Shown piece after piece: positions 1 through 11,097 of a stretch of 36,006 bases of DNA; position 1 is the stretch's first letter, and each line of letters begins with the position of its first letter. The notes under the pieces were generated by a model that was not told the origin of the DNA, searched no databases, and was given only the letters and a program-made list of their open reading frames with translations. Made by a program: the position numbers and the translations under genes. Source of the DNA: Paracamarosporium sp. OC-R06-R3 (Eukaryota; Ascomycota; Dothideomycetes; Pleosporales; Didymosphaeriaceae); contig JACVRA010000038.1 in assembly GCA_019828545.1 (NCBI GenBank), positions 1 to 36,006 on the forward strand, read 5' to 3'.

Positions 1-1750
1 TAAGATAGCGTTATACTTAATTTTAGTTATAGAGTTTATAAACGTTAGTAGTCCTATAACGAAATCTATTACTATATCTTCTTATAGTACTATTAGTATT
101 TTAATTACTTATAGTTCTCTATACTTAAGATGTATTGTATACTTATTTCTTTAACATTCTATATATTTTTTAATATATTTAGTAATTGCTTTTTTAATCC
201 CTTTAAAGTTATAGTTTCTCTAGATAAGTTCTATTATTTTTTTAATTCCTAGGTGTTTATAGAGTAGGTTATTATAGTATTATTATATAAGTTCTATCTA
301 TACTTCCTTTAGTACTTAATATATAATTACTAGAAGGTAGTTAAGTTCTACTATAAATTCTAGTAATTCGTTTTTTACTTTTCGTAGTATTATAGAGTAT
401 GTTTTAACTTTCTCTCCTACTAGGTTACTATATTAACTAAGTGCGTCGGCTCGTCCGTTTTCTTTTCCTACGACGTAGAATATCTTAAATTTATACTATC
501 CTATAGTTTATAACTATTGTTGTTGTTATAGTGTAAGTTCTTTTATTATTATAAATTATAAGAGATTCTTATAATCCGTATAGATCTCTAGTGTTAAGCA
601 ACTAAGTACGTATATCCTCTAGTGCTTTAATGCTTTTACGATTGCGTATAGTTCTTTATTATATACGTCGTATCTTGTTTCCGTATCTATGAATTTGTGT
701 AAGTAGTAGGCGATAGGATGCTATTTACTATTTCTTTCTTATTTCGTATAGGCGTCTAGTGCTAGGTCGCTGGCGTCCGTTTCAAATCGTACTAGTTTAT
801 TGTCTCTAAAGTGTACTAAGACTAGTTCTAGGATATATACTATCTTAAGCATTTAAAATAACATTCTGTAGTTATCTGTCTATTTAAAAGGTATATCTTT
901 CTTTGTTAGATTAGTTAGTAGAATCGTAATCTTTACGTAGTCCTAGATAAATTATTAATTAAATCTATAGAATCTTAAGAATTTTTAGATATTCTTAGCT
1001 ATCCTTAGTATTAACTAGTTCTTAATATATTTAATTTTATTTAATGCTATCTTAATTCCTTCTATGCTAATAATATGTCCTAGAAACTTTAGTTTCTTAA
1101 CGTAGAATTAATATTTCTTTAGTTTAATCCTTAAGTAGGCTTCGTTTAGTACCCTTAGTACTATCTATATATATACTATGTAGTTAGATTTATTCTTAGA
1201 GTAGACAAGTATATTGTTTATGTATATAATAACGAATATGTCCAGATAGTTGCGTAGTACGTTGTTAACTAGTGCCTAAAAGGTTGCTAGCACATTAGTA
1301 AGTCTAAAAGGCATAACCTTGTATTTAAATAGTCTATATCTTGTCTTAAATGCTGTTTTCTATTCTTTACCTTTTTTTATTCTTATAAGGTGGTAACCGT
1401 CCCTTAAGTCCATTATTATAAAGATTTTTGCTCGTACGAGTCTATCTTATAGCTCTAATATATTTAGTAGTAGGTATTAGTTTTTAATTATTATATTATT
1501 AAGTTATTAATAATCTATGTATAGCCTTAGTTGTCTATCCTTCTTTAGTATAAATATAAATAGGCTTACTACTAGTAACTTTAAGGTTTAAATATATCCC
1601 TTCTTTAAATTAGTCTTAATAAATTCTTTTTTCTGCTAGAGTTCTTTTCTAGATTTACTATATAGTAGTTTAAATAGCAGTGTTTTTCCTTCTTCTAAAT
1701 TAATTATATAATTCTAAGGTTAATATTCTAGTAGGTTTACTTTTCCTTTC
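1..1750 (-). pseudogene. pol remnant: reverse transcriptase, RNase H, start of integrase
   Basis: Reverse transcriptase is recognised from a minus-strand MPFRLTNVLATF peptide starting at 1314, matching the Gypsy motif MPFGLxNAPxTFQ. Downstream, at 1213-1224, is a YINN tetrad followed by ILVYS, where an active enzyme has YxDD; both catalytic aspartates read as asparagine. RNase H is seen around 620-735 as PIAYYLHKF, then RYDVYNKELYAIVKA, the usual 'ySRkl...nYdiydkELLAIv' block. Near 430-480 the peptide VVGKENGRADALS is the typical junction between RNase H and integrase. Stops occur throughout. It should yield no active enzyme. Integrase proper is beyond the edge. Confidence 0.85.
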
Positions 1751-2849
1751 CTTTCTATAAATATATACTTCTATTAGTAGTATTTCTATAGTATCTTATA
1801 AAGTATACTATTATTTATCTTTTTATACTTTATAACCTAGTAGTTCCTATTAGCGTCTATTAAGGGTTTACCTAGTTTTTTAACTATATTAGGTTGTAGT
1901 ATTATATTATTAATAACTTCCTTATCTACTATTCTCTTCCTAAAATGCGTAGGCATTGCTTATAGTATACATCTATAGTATTTAAAGGATATTCTTTTAT
2001 TAGCCTAATTAATACTTAGATTATATTTCTATAGCTAAGGTAGTTTTAATATAACTTTATATTATAATCCTTTTAATACGTCTAGAACAATTTCTTCTAC
2101 GTATCCTTAGACAATTATTGTTATCTTAACCTCTTAGGTAATATAAGGTATCTATAGTATTAGGGTTCTATTTGTAATATAGAGTGTATAGGGTTCTTCT
2201 TTATTTAATATAATAAGTCCTACTTTCCTTACTATTTAGTATAATACAAAGTTCCTTTCTATCCTTAAGTCTACTAGAGCTTTTATCTATATCTTTTTAA
2301 GCTATACTAGTAGCTTAATTTGTATTATTGTAGTTAATATCTTATTTAGCTTAATAAAGACTTCTTTTCGTTAGAGTTTAGGTCTAAAAAAGATATTTCT
2401 TTATATAGTTCTAGCGTAAGGTAAGGGTTTTCTACTATCTTTCTCTTATAGTACTAATGTTTTTCTTTCTTAAACTTATATTTTCTCTTAGTTTTTAAAT
2501 GTCTAAGGTATTCTAGGTTTAAGCAAGTGTACTAAGAGTCTTAGGTACATAAGTTATTAATAATTATCTTTACTATAAGGATTTACTTATTAGTAAGGTT
2601 TAAAAAGAATATAGCTTCTTATTTATCCTATAGATGTTCGTTATATGTTGTAATAGGGTAATTAAACTAGGCCTATTAACATCTAAGTAGGCGTCGTAGT
2701 TTAAAATTTAGTTTTTCCTTTCCTTAATAATATATCGTATACGTGTTATGCTCGCAATATTTTGCACGTAGTTCTAAGTGCGTAGGGTTTTAATAATCTA
2801 GGTTATACTATTGTTTATATAAAGGTTTCTTATTTAGGTAGGCTATTTC

Positions 2850-4208
2850 CGTATTCTTGTTCTAATCGTAATAGATATCGGCCTAGGTGCAATTAGCTAG
2901 TAAGGCGTATGTTACCCTTCGTTTTTAATATTTACTATTTAGGTATAGGACATCCTTAAGTAATATATCTTTGTCCCTAGGTTATTAGGGTTCTTTTAGG
3001 TAGTCTTAAATATTAATTATTAATTTTACTTCTAATGCCTTTATATTTAGGTGTAGTATTAGTATTCTTAGGGGAATATCCTCTTTACTTTCTTCCTTTA
3101 TTACCATTCCCTTAGTACTATATTATTCTTAACTTTCTAATAGGAGTGTTATAATTCTATTAAGTCTTTATTCTTATTCTTTAGTTAAGATAACTTCCTA
3201 TTCTTCTTCTTCTTCCTCTAGTAACGTTCCTAAGGTGTCTAGTACATTTAACTATCTAATAACCTTATTCTTAGATTTACAGTTCCTAGCTATATGTCCT
3301 AGCTTATAATATATAAAATAAGTGTAAGTTTCTCGTCCTACAACGGTCCTTCGTGCAGACGTACCCTTGCCGTACTTGTTCTTAGGAGCTAAAGTAACGT
3401 TGCTAAGTCTAGTAACTTAGTTAAATAATCCTTTAACGTCCTATACGTTTCTTCCTTATCCTTTTATTAGAACATTAAGTTAGCTATAGTAGATGCCTTC
3501 TATAGGTTAGTATCTATAATTAGTCTTTAGGGTGTAAGGTAGTAGTTATAAAGTTTAATAATTTCCTCTAAATATTAGTTTTACGTTCCTTACTCCTTTT
3601 AGGTTATAGTATAAGTCTTATTCTAAGTTATACTATTTTAAATTAATGCGGATTAACTCATCTATAAGTTCCTAAAGCGTACTTATAGTAGTACTGCTAT
3701 ATAGGAGCTCCTACCTAATAAACTTCTTAAGTCCTTAATAGTAATATAGTATTAGAGAATATTTATCCTATTTAGTTTAGTTAGCGTTTTTCTTAAATTT
3801 AGCTACGTAGTTAACTGCTAATCTAACCTACTTAATGCTCTAAAGAGTGCATTTAGCAATCTATATTATATTTACTATTCTAAAGTACGTCTTAAACTTT
3901 GTGCAGAAGTAGTCGTAGTCTTCTATTATTTAATTAGTAGCATCATCTACGTTATTATCTTACGTAAGGTATTAATCAACATAAGGTTAAATCTATTTAA
4001 GTATATTGCTTTTTATATATATAGCTATAAAGATAGTCTTATCCTTATCCTTCCACTCTTATCCTAAGAAGTAAAAGTATAGGTTAAGTTATAAGATTTA
4101 AATCTTTATATGTTTACATTCGCTATAATACAAGTTAAGTTTAGCTGTAGGGTTTTAATAATCCCTAGCCGTAGTAATGCTATTGTTTTTTAGAGTATTA
4201 ATAGACAT
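2850..4208 (-). pseudogene. gag remnant with decayed CCHC zinc knuckle
   Basis: A minus-strand ATG at 4208 opens a gag-like frame that soon meets stops. Further on (about 3600-3850) is a decayed capsid-like stretch. At 3279-3320 the spacing Y-x2-Y-x4-H-x4-C (with KLGHIARNC) matches a CCHC nucleocapsid knuckle whose first two cysteines read as tyrosine: TGT has become TAT, a G-to-A change. A lysine/asparagine-rich tail follows. The left limit of the frame is approximate. The protease should lie between here and the RT but was not recognised in the eroded sequence. Confidence 0.7.
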
Positions 4209-4240
4209 AGTTAAAAGGTTACTAGTACTTATATTAAAGG

Positions 4241-4681
4241 TATTTAAAATATTAAAGCTCTAAGGTTAGCTAGACATAAAGGGGCAAGTAGGGTTAGTTC
4301 TTAGGCAGTAAATACTTAGTATAAGGTAGAAACAATATTATATCGCAAAGCAATACAATAGAAGTTATTAGAAAAATCTAAATAATAGATTACTAATAGG
4401 TTGTTACTATATAAAATAGGTTAAATATAGGAGTTAAAGGTAATTCCTATAAGACTATATATATAACAAATCCTATAGAATCCTATAGTCTTATAGAATC
4501 CTATGCATAGGATCCGTAGAATCCTATAGCACAATTACATAACGCTGGTTACGTAGTCTTAGTGTCCTAAAACTTGGCGTATAGGACACCGTAAGACGTT
4601 ACCTAATTAGTTAGTAGGGCTAAGGTTATTTCTTATCGTTATAAACGGCTTCCTTCCTATGTTGGATCCTGGATCCTAACA
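4241..4681 (-). repeat. 5' LTR of the Gypsy element
   Basis: This is the right-hand LTR of the minus-strand element, so it is the 5' LTR in element orientation. Limits were set by alignment with the second copy at 32300-32723: both end on the plus strand with GGATCCTAACA, and the other end reads TATTTA here against TGTTAC there. Together these suggest a TGTTA...TAACA terminal inverted repeat, with the TG decayed to TA here. A run of short direct repeats built on AGAATCCTATAG lies at about 4475-4530. Only the plus-strand right end is sharp; the left limit is good to about 10 bp. Confidence 0.75.
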
Positions 4682-5065
4682 ACTACGTAGATACTTAATA
4701 AAGTAATATTAGATAATTTACTATTATACTTAAAATTTACTTAACTTAACGTTAAATATTTCTAGGGCAAGATCTATCAAGTAAAACTATTTTAATGCTT
4801 CAGAAATTAATATAATTATATTTAGGCACATGCAATTAAAAATAGATAGAATAGTAGATACTTACTAATGCCTAGTTTTGGGCCTTTTAGGTAAAATGCC
4901 AACTTTACTATTTAGGATTAATTATAATTACTAGCTATACTTATTCTTATGGTCTTATAAACTACAAGATGTAGTAAAAGAGTGAAATTAATTATCTTAG
5001 TTAATAAAACTTAAAAAATAAGTTTTAGAGTTAATAATAAACTATACTTTATTATTAAAACCTAT

Positions 5066-5994
5066 TTAACCTTCCCTTAAAGCTTCTATACTTATATCCA
5101 TTACTAATCTACCACTCTTGTTTATTCTTCTAAAATTTTTAAGGCAAATTTTAGCTATCCGCCTAAGCTCCTTTTTCGTGCTGTTATAGTTATCATCCTG
5201 GTTACGCTTTATAGTCTCCTCTATTGCAACGCCAGGGCCAGTCATTTGTATTACTAATCCCGTAATATCCTCTTGATCTTGGAAAGGGAGTTCGTCGATA
5301 AGTTCACTTAAAGACTTATGTAAGAAATACCCCTCTGGATGCCAGCTCTTAACGTGATATATGGGTGTACGAGAGAGTATAACCCTATACATAACACTAA
5401 AACTAATGTTAGAGTTTGTTAAAGACTCCGTGAGCGCTGTCTTTCTGCGAGTAAACGCCTGCTTCTCTCGATATTTCCTACTGTCTTGATATTGCCCGTT
5501 CTTGCCTTGATATTTTCCGTCCTTGTGTTGATATTTCCTCTTGGATCTTTCATATTGGTATTGTTGAAGATTTAATCAGAAAATAAGCTGCATTACAGTC
5601 CCAGCAATGCTATATATGTTTAGACATGCGTAAATGGTCTTTAAATACAGGCTTACCTTGTAGCATACGTAGGATATTGAAGTGAGGTAAAATTGGTTGC
5701 TGTAGGGATACTTAGCCAGTAGAGTTTACCATTTTCTTGGAGAAAGGATGCTGTTATCCGTTTTAGTGCATCTTGGTGTTTAGATGACTTCCAGTCTGAT
5801 TGTTTAGTTATACAGAGGCCGTCTACTAAAGAATATCGTCGTCGGAAGACACGAAGATCGTTGATAAAAGCGTCGCGGCGAGGTCCTCTATTGCTATAGC
5901 CGAGTTGCCTATAAAGGTTTGTTGTATTTGGTATGCGCGAAGCCGTAACTGGATAAGTACTAGGTATAAGCGAAGGACTAGATGCGTGTAACAT
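5066..5994 (-). pseudogene. Degraded paralogue of the 9034-10249 gene (function unknown)
   Basis: Two minus-strand open stretches (5994-5653 and 5560-5066) look like exons of one gene. The C-terminal part contains W-P, then KSLSELIDELPF, a GP motif and a last strand with RRINKSGRLVMDISIE. This lines up with WTPK, KPFSELLTEAPF, RGP and RRQNGQGHLCMTIELE in the protein at 9034-10249. The N-terminal part shares the weaker pattern Q-x2-L-x-R-x-I-x2-FL-x-E. Between them lies a GTAAGC donor at about 5633, but no clear acceptor keeps the frame. A Lys-Tyr-Gln-rich repeat precedes the conserved C-terminal block. No domain is recognised. I infer a partial or decaying gene copy; an intact gene with an unusual intron is possible. 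Confidence 0.45.
5466..5560 (-). repeat. Imperfect in-frame repeat encoding K-Y-Q motifs
   Basis: On the plus strand GATATTTCC-like words start at 5470, 5488, 5509 and 5530, spacings of 18, 21 and 21 bp, all multiples of three. On the minus strand they encode successive KYQ-type motifs (KYQHKDG, KYQGKNG, QYQDSR, KYREK) in the same frame as the downstream conserved block. A repeat that keeps frame suggests it expanded inside a coding exon. Confidence 0.6.
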
Positions 5995-7249
5995 CTTGTG
6001 CAGTAGGAATGAAGAAGAATAAGCTTCAAGTAGGCAGTATTTAAGATGTAATAAAATAAACTAAGACTTTACCAAAGACCAATATGTCTGCCAAGGGACA
6101 TGGGTAGTTTCAGCTGAGAAGCTAATACACCCTAAAATTAGCTTTTGTTAATACGTTGAATTACAATTCGTTGAATATTATTTCATAGTCCCATCGACTA
6201 GGATTACTAAAACATCGTAAGGGCCAATACCGTCACGCTTAGACTGCCATGACGGGGTTGATAGCTCATGAATAAATTTAATAGTAGCGAGGAGCTAAAT
6301 TAGGCATAAAGGTTATTAGCATAGTTTTAAAGCTCGGATGTTTAGGAATTAATTACGCCATTGTTGTACCGGTACTGGTACCGCGTCCTGACAGTAGAGA
6401 ATAACACCAGGTAGTGGTGTATGTGATATAGCTTATATTATTGCCACTTTCTAATCCACATGCTTCCTGTGATCGGGTTCTCATGCAGCCATGCAGACAA
6501 AGCAATTGACGCCTATAAAGGTCTTCGTAATACTAAGGTGTCTTTGTTTTACCCACCTCTGAAGCCACTAAGCGCCTCCGGAGTAAGAAACTACAACTCG
6601 CCGATTGTACTCATAGCTAACCAAGAATTAATGGGCAAATGAGACTGTGACGCCTGTCTCACCAACCTGTACATAGACGTTCTTCTAGTCGATTAAGCGC
6701 AGCGTGGAATCTGCGGTCAACGTCCTATATTTAATTAGTACCTCAAGGCTGTCTTAGTAGATCATCTTAAAAGATGTGATGAATATACTATGCAATGGAT
6801 ATAGATAAAGCTAGGTATTACCCTCCCACGACTGTAGTTGTTCATAAGTGGAGCAATCTATTAATGCACTAGAAAGGGGCCTATATACAATAGACACTAC
6901 CTATTGATATGGCCCAGTTTTATCCACCTTTGAGTTGGTTTTCCGGCTTGCAGAAGTCACGATCGCTGATATATTTAGATGAGGTATTGGATGATTACTG
7001 ATTACTAAGCGATAGGTCCAAAAACTGGGGCTATGTGCTTCTTGGCGCATTCGAGCCGAATGCACCGGATAGCCGAACGGATGGCCCAGTTATTTGAAAA
7101 ATCTGTTCTTGTTCTATAGTTAGATATATGGCGAAAATAATAATCTCACCTCGTACACATAAAGCGCTTCTCGAAGGCCGTCAGATTTATCGTCTTTAAT
7201 AATCTAGCAAAGCTAGAACTCGACATTTGTTATTTAATATACCAGATTG
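5995..7249. other. Gene-poor stretch
   Basis: No supported gene. A 60-codon plus-strand ORF (6460-6642) begins with ATG but has no recognisable motif, and nothing continues it across a plausible splice site. Base composition rises from AT-rich on the left toward more balanced sequence near 7000. Confidence 0.4.
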
Positions 7250-7861
7250 ATGGCGGAATCTTTCAAAGAATACCGCCCTTCCAGAATGGCGAGTAACATG
7301 GGGGCCAGAGTGACTGTGCACAATTCGAAGGAGAACTCGGTAGATATACGCATACGGGACCCCAACTTAAGATTCTTAAAGCTACTCGAATCCACTGACT
7401 GGCCAAAATGGGTCGAAGGCAACATAAACATTTTCAATCAGCACCCTGAGGAACCTGAACTTATTGTGGAAGTTCTTGGAGCTTTAGGTCGCGATCAAGG
7501 GATAAATGCATTTCGTTGCATAGAAGAACACAAAACGCGCGTTAATGTTATGCAACGCATGACTTTAGCGTCTCAAGCTCGAGCCGACAAAAAATTGACG
7601 CAAATTTCGCTTGAACAGATAGGACAAATTCGTAAAAGCTCACAGGTTCAATCAATCATGGCAACTGAAACATTTCTGCAGAGCCTAGACGCATCAGCAC
7701 GGATATGTAGCAGCAGTGATTGTATAGGGATCCCGAATAAGCCCTACGACCCGTATACCTATTTCAAACTAGCACCCTGTCTACGACATTCATTCCACAC
7801 AGCTTGTGGAGGTACAGACCATGATTGTGGAGTAAACGCGAAAAAGAGAAAGAGAATATAA
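7250..7861 (+). CDS. Hypothetical protein with C-terminal Cys/His cluster and basic tail
   Basis: Single-exon ORF of 203 aa from the first ATG at 7250. The first half is hydrophilic and mostly helical in character, with a WPKWVEG segment near residues 44-50. The last 50 residues hold a possible metal-binding cluster: C-x4-C (ICSSSDC), then after a Pro/Tyr-rich spacer C-x3-H-x3-H-x3-C (CLRHSFHTAC), then H-x-C. The order and spacing recall RING-H2-like or other cross-braced zinc folds but match none I can name. The protein ends in KKRKRI, a possible nuclear localisation signal. The ORF is intact and less AT-rich than its surroundings, which favours a real gene. Function unknown; a nuclear zinc-binding protein is a guess. 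Confidence 0.6.
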   Translation: MAESFKEYRPSRMASNMGARVTVHNSKENSVDIRIRDPNLRFLKLLESTDWPKWVEGNINIFNQHPEEPELIVEVLGALGRDQGINAFRCIEEHKTRVNVMQRMTLASQARADKKLTQISLEQIGQIRKSSQVQSIMATETFLQSLDASARICSSSDCIGIPNKPYDPYTYFKLAPCLRHSFHTACGGTDHDCGVNAKKRKRI

Positions 7862-9033
7862 CTATTGTTTCTTTAGGATGGGAAAGAGTAGATGGATAGC
7901 TTATACTAGGACAAGAAGTAGCTGAGGTTAAGGAGTAACGCTATTATTGGGTTGGCGCTAGTTATATTCAGTAGCACCTATTTTTAGGCCATATTATAGG
8001 AGACGCTTTTTTCGCCGCTTGGGGTTGTTATTTAAATGTTAGTTATTCCCTACCTTTCCTTCCATTACTGCTTTTAGCTGTAGGGCATTGATATTCTATA
8101 CAGGATCAGAGGTACCTGATCTTATAGTCCTATCGACTATAGGAAGTAGTATCCACTTGAAGTAGCCTTGCTGTGCTTGTTGATCCGTCTTAGTCATAGA
8201 TCCTACGTTAGTGATATCCTCTAACGATGTTTTCGTTGCTTGACGTATAACGACCTATGGTGGCCCTTCAGCCCTTTAGACAACCTTTCAAGCGTAACAT
8301 AAAGCTCAATCTATAGGATGAAGAAATTGAGCATCCCTGCTGTTCCAATTAGGTTAGAAAGAGTTGCAGCGATTGCAAATATCGGCGCTTCGGCAACAAT
8401 CGAAGGCTCCAATCCCATCTATTCACAAATCATGGCTGCACAACGCAAGGCGACATCATCATGACGACATCTGCAAAGGATTGCGCACTTATGTACGAGC
8501 TAGGGTGTCTTTAAGAGTGACCTCACTTCTGGTGATCAGGATGGTGATGACGGTGTGCGCTCGGCTATACCTTTAAAGCTATGCAGAAAGAAGGTCTTTT
8601 GTCAATTAGTCGCTACTATGCCGTCGACGGATAGCTGCTCTAGCTTCTGCGTTGTGCCTTTTTTTTGTTGAGTAGACATCTGGACGCGTATACCATGAAC
8701 ATCAGTTGTCACATTTCTCCAGTTCTCATCGGCCGTCGTACGGTTCCGTATTCTTCATTATACGACAAACTTCTTTTCTTTGCCTAAGTCAGTGCGAGGT
8801 AGGATTCCTAAATACATGTTCTCCATTTTCCTCCTTTCACCACGCGTAACACGACTGACTAGAGCAGACGTAGTATAGTTATTCAGCTTAGACTTAATCT
8901 AATCTGGATCCTCATCTCTTTCTTATATCGCATTGCCGAGGGCCTTTCGAGAATAACCCTGGATGACAACTTATAAGTCTTTACGGACACACCTATCAAG
9001 GTACGTACAACATTAAGTAGCAATACGGTGCGG
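7862..9033. other. Gene-poor stretch with a possible coding remnant
   Basis: No intact gene. On the plus strand from about 8360 to 8672 one frame reads like protein (for example VAAIANIGASATIEG, then SQIMAAQRKATSS) but is broken by a TGA and a TAG before ending at about 8670. Both stops could derive from Arg or Gln codons by C-to-T changes. No family is recognised. This could be a small pseudogene or chance. The rest shows no feature. Confidence 0.3.
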
Positions 9034-10249
9034 CTAGAACCTGAAGGTATGGTCCTGATCAAAATCTGGAGATCCAGTAGGCTCCAACTCTATCGTCATG
9101 CACAGATGTCCCTGGCCATTTTGACGACGGTGTTCTTTATAGTTCTCCTCGGCTGTCTCTTGAAATCGCACTTCGTCTAGAATATCTCCTAATACTAGCT
9201 CTTGTTTCGTTGCATGGCTCGGACCTCGCAATGTGACAGTCAGGCGCATCGTATTAACCTTATCAAAAGGGGCCTCTGTCAAGAGCTCACTGAAGGGCTT
9301 GCCCAGTAATGGAAGCTTTGGTGTCCATTGCTTCCGCATCTTGAACCTCCCGCAAGGTTGATACGCCAAGAATACAAGTTCTATAGCCGAGGTCAAAGAT
9401 GCGTCTCTCCCGGAAACAGGTGACGAGTGTAACACACGTTGAAAACGTGGTTCGAATAGATCATCTGGAATGGGTGGTGGAACATACGCGTCTGCGAGAT
9501 GTCTTACTGGCAAAACAGGCTCAAAAGGAACTCTTGGCCTCAAAGCTCGTTGGGAAGTTTGGCCATTGGCAAATAAAGTTTGAAAACTCGGGAGTGGTAT
9601 ATTCGGTCTCTGAGGAGCTCGAATGCTCGCGAGATGAATTTGATGGAAGTTTTGCGGCAAATACGCCTCGCGTGTAATGGTTGTCTGAGGGACTGCATTG
9701 CCTCGTTGCCTGATGAGGCTATCTTCCATCACAGTCCTGTTGCCAAGTCTAGGTCGTTGCGCAGGGTTGGGAATTTCCGCCTCCGCAGGCCGTTTTGAGG
9801 TCAGGATTGTGGCGGTCGGTTGTTTCTTGGTCCGTTTGTAATAGTACATACGATCAATCTTGAAATACAGGAGTACATGAACGGCTTCGCGAATGCTAGA
9901 ACACATTAAATATCAAAATAAGCTATGCAAAAAAGTTGAATTGACCATACCTCTCCAAATCATCTGGATATCGTAGCGGTGTAGAGGTTGAATGATTTGA
10001 GCCTGGCCACAGCTGACACCCATTTCCGTCGTGATCAAGAAAGGCATTGGCCATATGTGACAGCTGAACCCTAGATGCCGACCAGGCCAGGCGATTAGGT
10101 CCATAGAAATTGCCCGAATCATATTCTTTCAGAAAATCACTGATTTTTCTGCGAAGGCGTTCTTGATCACTTTTAGTGGAATGTAGTTTCATGTAAAGAT
10201 CTCTGGCCTTAGGGAGTTTCGTCACGTTAAATTTCGAGTAACGGGACAT
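9034..10249 (-). CDS. Hypothetical fungal protein, two exons (386 aa)
   Basis: Exon 1 runs 10249-9951 (ATG at 10249) and exon 2 9895-9034. A 55-bp intron (9950-9896) starts GTATGG and ends TTCTAG, and the phase-2 join keeps the frame. The N-terminal ~100 residues are charged and helical (LRRKISDFLKEY). The region around the splice (YPDDLES-IREAVHVLLYFKID) reads continuously across it, supporting the intron. The middle is rich in Pro, Arg and Gln with low-complexity character. The C-terminal ~100 residues form a compact block (WTPKLPLLGKPFSELLTEAPF to HLCMTIELE) shared with the degraded copy at 5066-5994. No known domain is recognised. The intact frame over a splice suggests a working gene of a small lineage-specific family. 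Confidence 0.7.
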
Positions 10250-11097
10250 CGAATAGATAGCTTAGGAATTAGTAGAGAAAGATTTTGGTTAGATGAAAAG
10301 AATGGAGGTAGGTATGAGTTCACAGACTAATAGACGTCTTCAGTTCTTAAATTCTTCTCGGAGATTATTTTCCTTTCGAAGGAATCTTAGTGCTTATCTA
10401 TTGCCACAGTAGCGATTGGACTGCAGTGAAAGGATCACGTAGAATGCGTTTATAACAAGGATCGTGCAACTAGCCAGCATCAGCCTCAAGGGTGCGGTGA
10501 GAGTATAAAGTGGAAAATAAATTTATTGCCGTCCATTCACAGTTTCGCAATTTTGCCTTATGATAAGCATCGCTCCTCTCAAGCCAATATAAGTACGTGT
10601 AATCGGGTAAAAACTACAAGAATTTCGAAACTTTGACAAGGGATCTGGTTCAGAATCCACTTACAGGGACGGAATACACACGAAATCCTCCGAACAGGGT
10701 GAATTGTGCACGCGAGATACTCACCGCGTATTTCATTTTATGCACCCTTCTCCGATTGCTTGTGGTCACTCGTACCGTCCGGACCGTGGCTATTCTGAGC
10801 TCGATAAAGCGCGAGTTACCAGCGAACAGCCCGTCCAATATCAGTTTAGCCTCGGCACCACTCTGTCAGCATAGTCTCGGATTGGCTATGAGGTAGTACA
10901 ACTGCTCGGATCCACCATACCAAGCCAACAGTAACATTATCGAGTTCAAGTCGGATCGTCGAGAGTATTGTAGACGCTATATCACCATATCTTTCTATGA
11001 TTCGACAAGGAGATTGAGCAGTATGCAGCGTATCTGGTAAATCTTGGCCGTCGTGAATCGACTTGGAATCTAGTACGCTGTAAATGCTGGGCATTAG
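10250..11097. other. Intergenic, no supported gene
   Basis: Several short ORFs overlap on both strands: minus 11094-10846 from a true ATG, minus 10838-10650, and plus 10633-10896. None carries a recognisable motif, and I could not join any by a frame-keeping intron. A small minus-strand gene starting at 11094 and divergent from the next one cannot be excluded. Confidence 0.35.

Larger units (their letters stand above)
1..4681 (-). mobile_element. Ty3/Gypsy LTR retrotransposon, RIP-degraded, cut by the left edge
   Basis: Reading the minus strand from right to left gives an LTR (4681-4241), a gag-like frame starting near 4208, a CCHC-knuckle remnant, a long eroded stretch, reverse transcriptase, RNase H, and the linker into integrase near position 430. 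The integrase core and 3' LTR must lie outside the window. This order (gag, pol with RT-RNase H-integrase) is that of Ty3/Gypsy elements. The whole stretch is very AT-rich and stop-ridden. Catalytic residues are replaced by the changes expected from G-to-A/C-to-T transitions, so it is a RIP-inactivated copy that cannot encode a working polyprotein. Confidence 0.9.

Noticed and set aside
6460..6642. 60-codon plus ORF with an ATG
   Set aside because: No motif, no neighbouring exon and a length easily reached by chance.
10846..11094. Minus-strand ORF of 82 codons with ATG
   Set aside because: Protein-like in part but no family, no joinable exon and overlapped by other ORFs; not strong enough to list as a gene.
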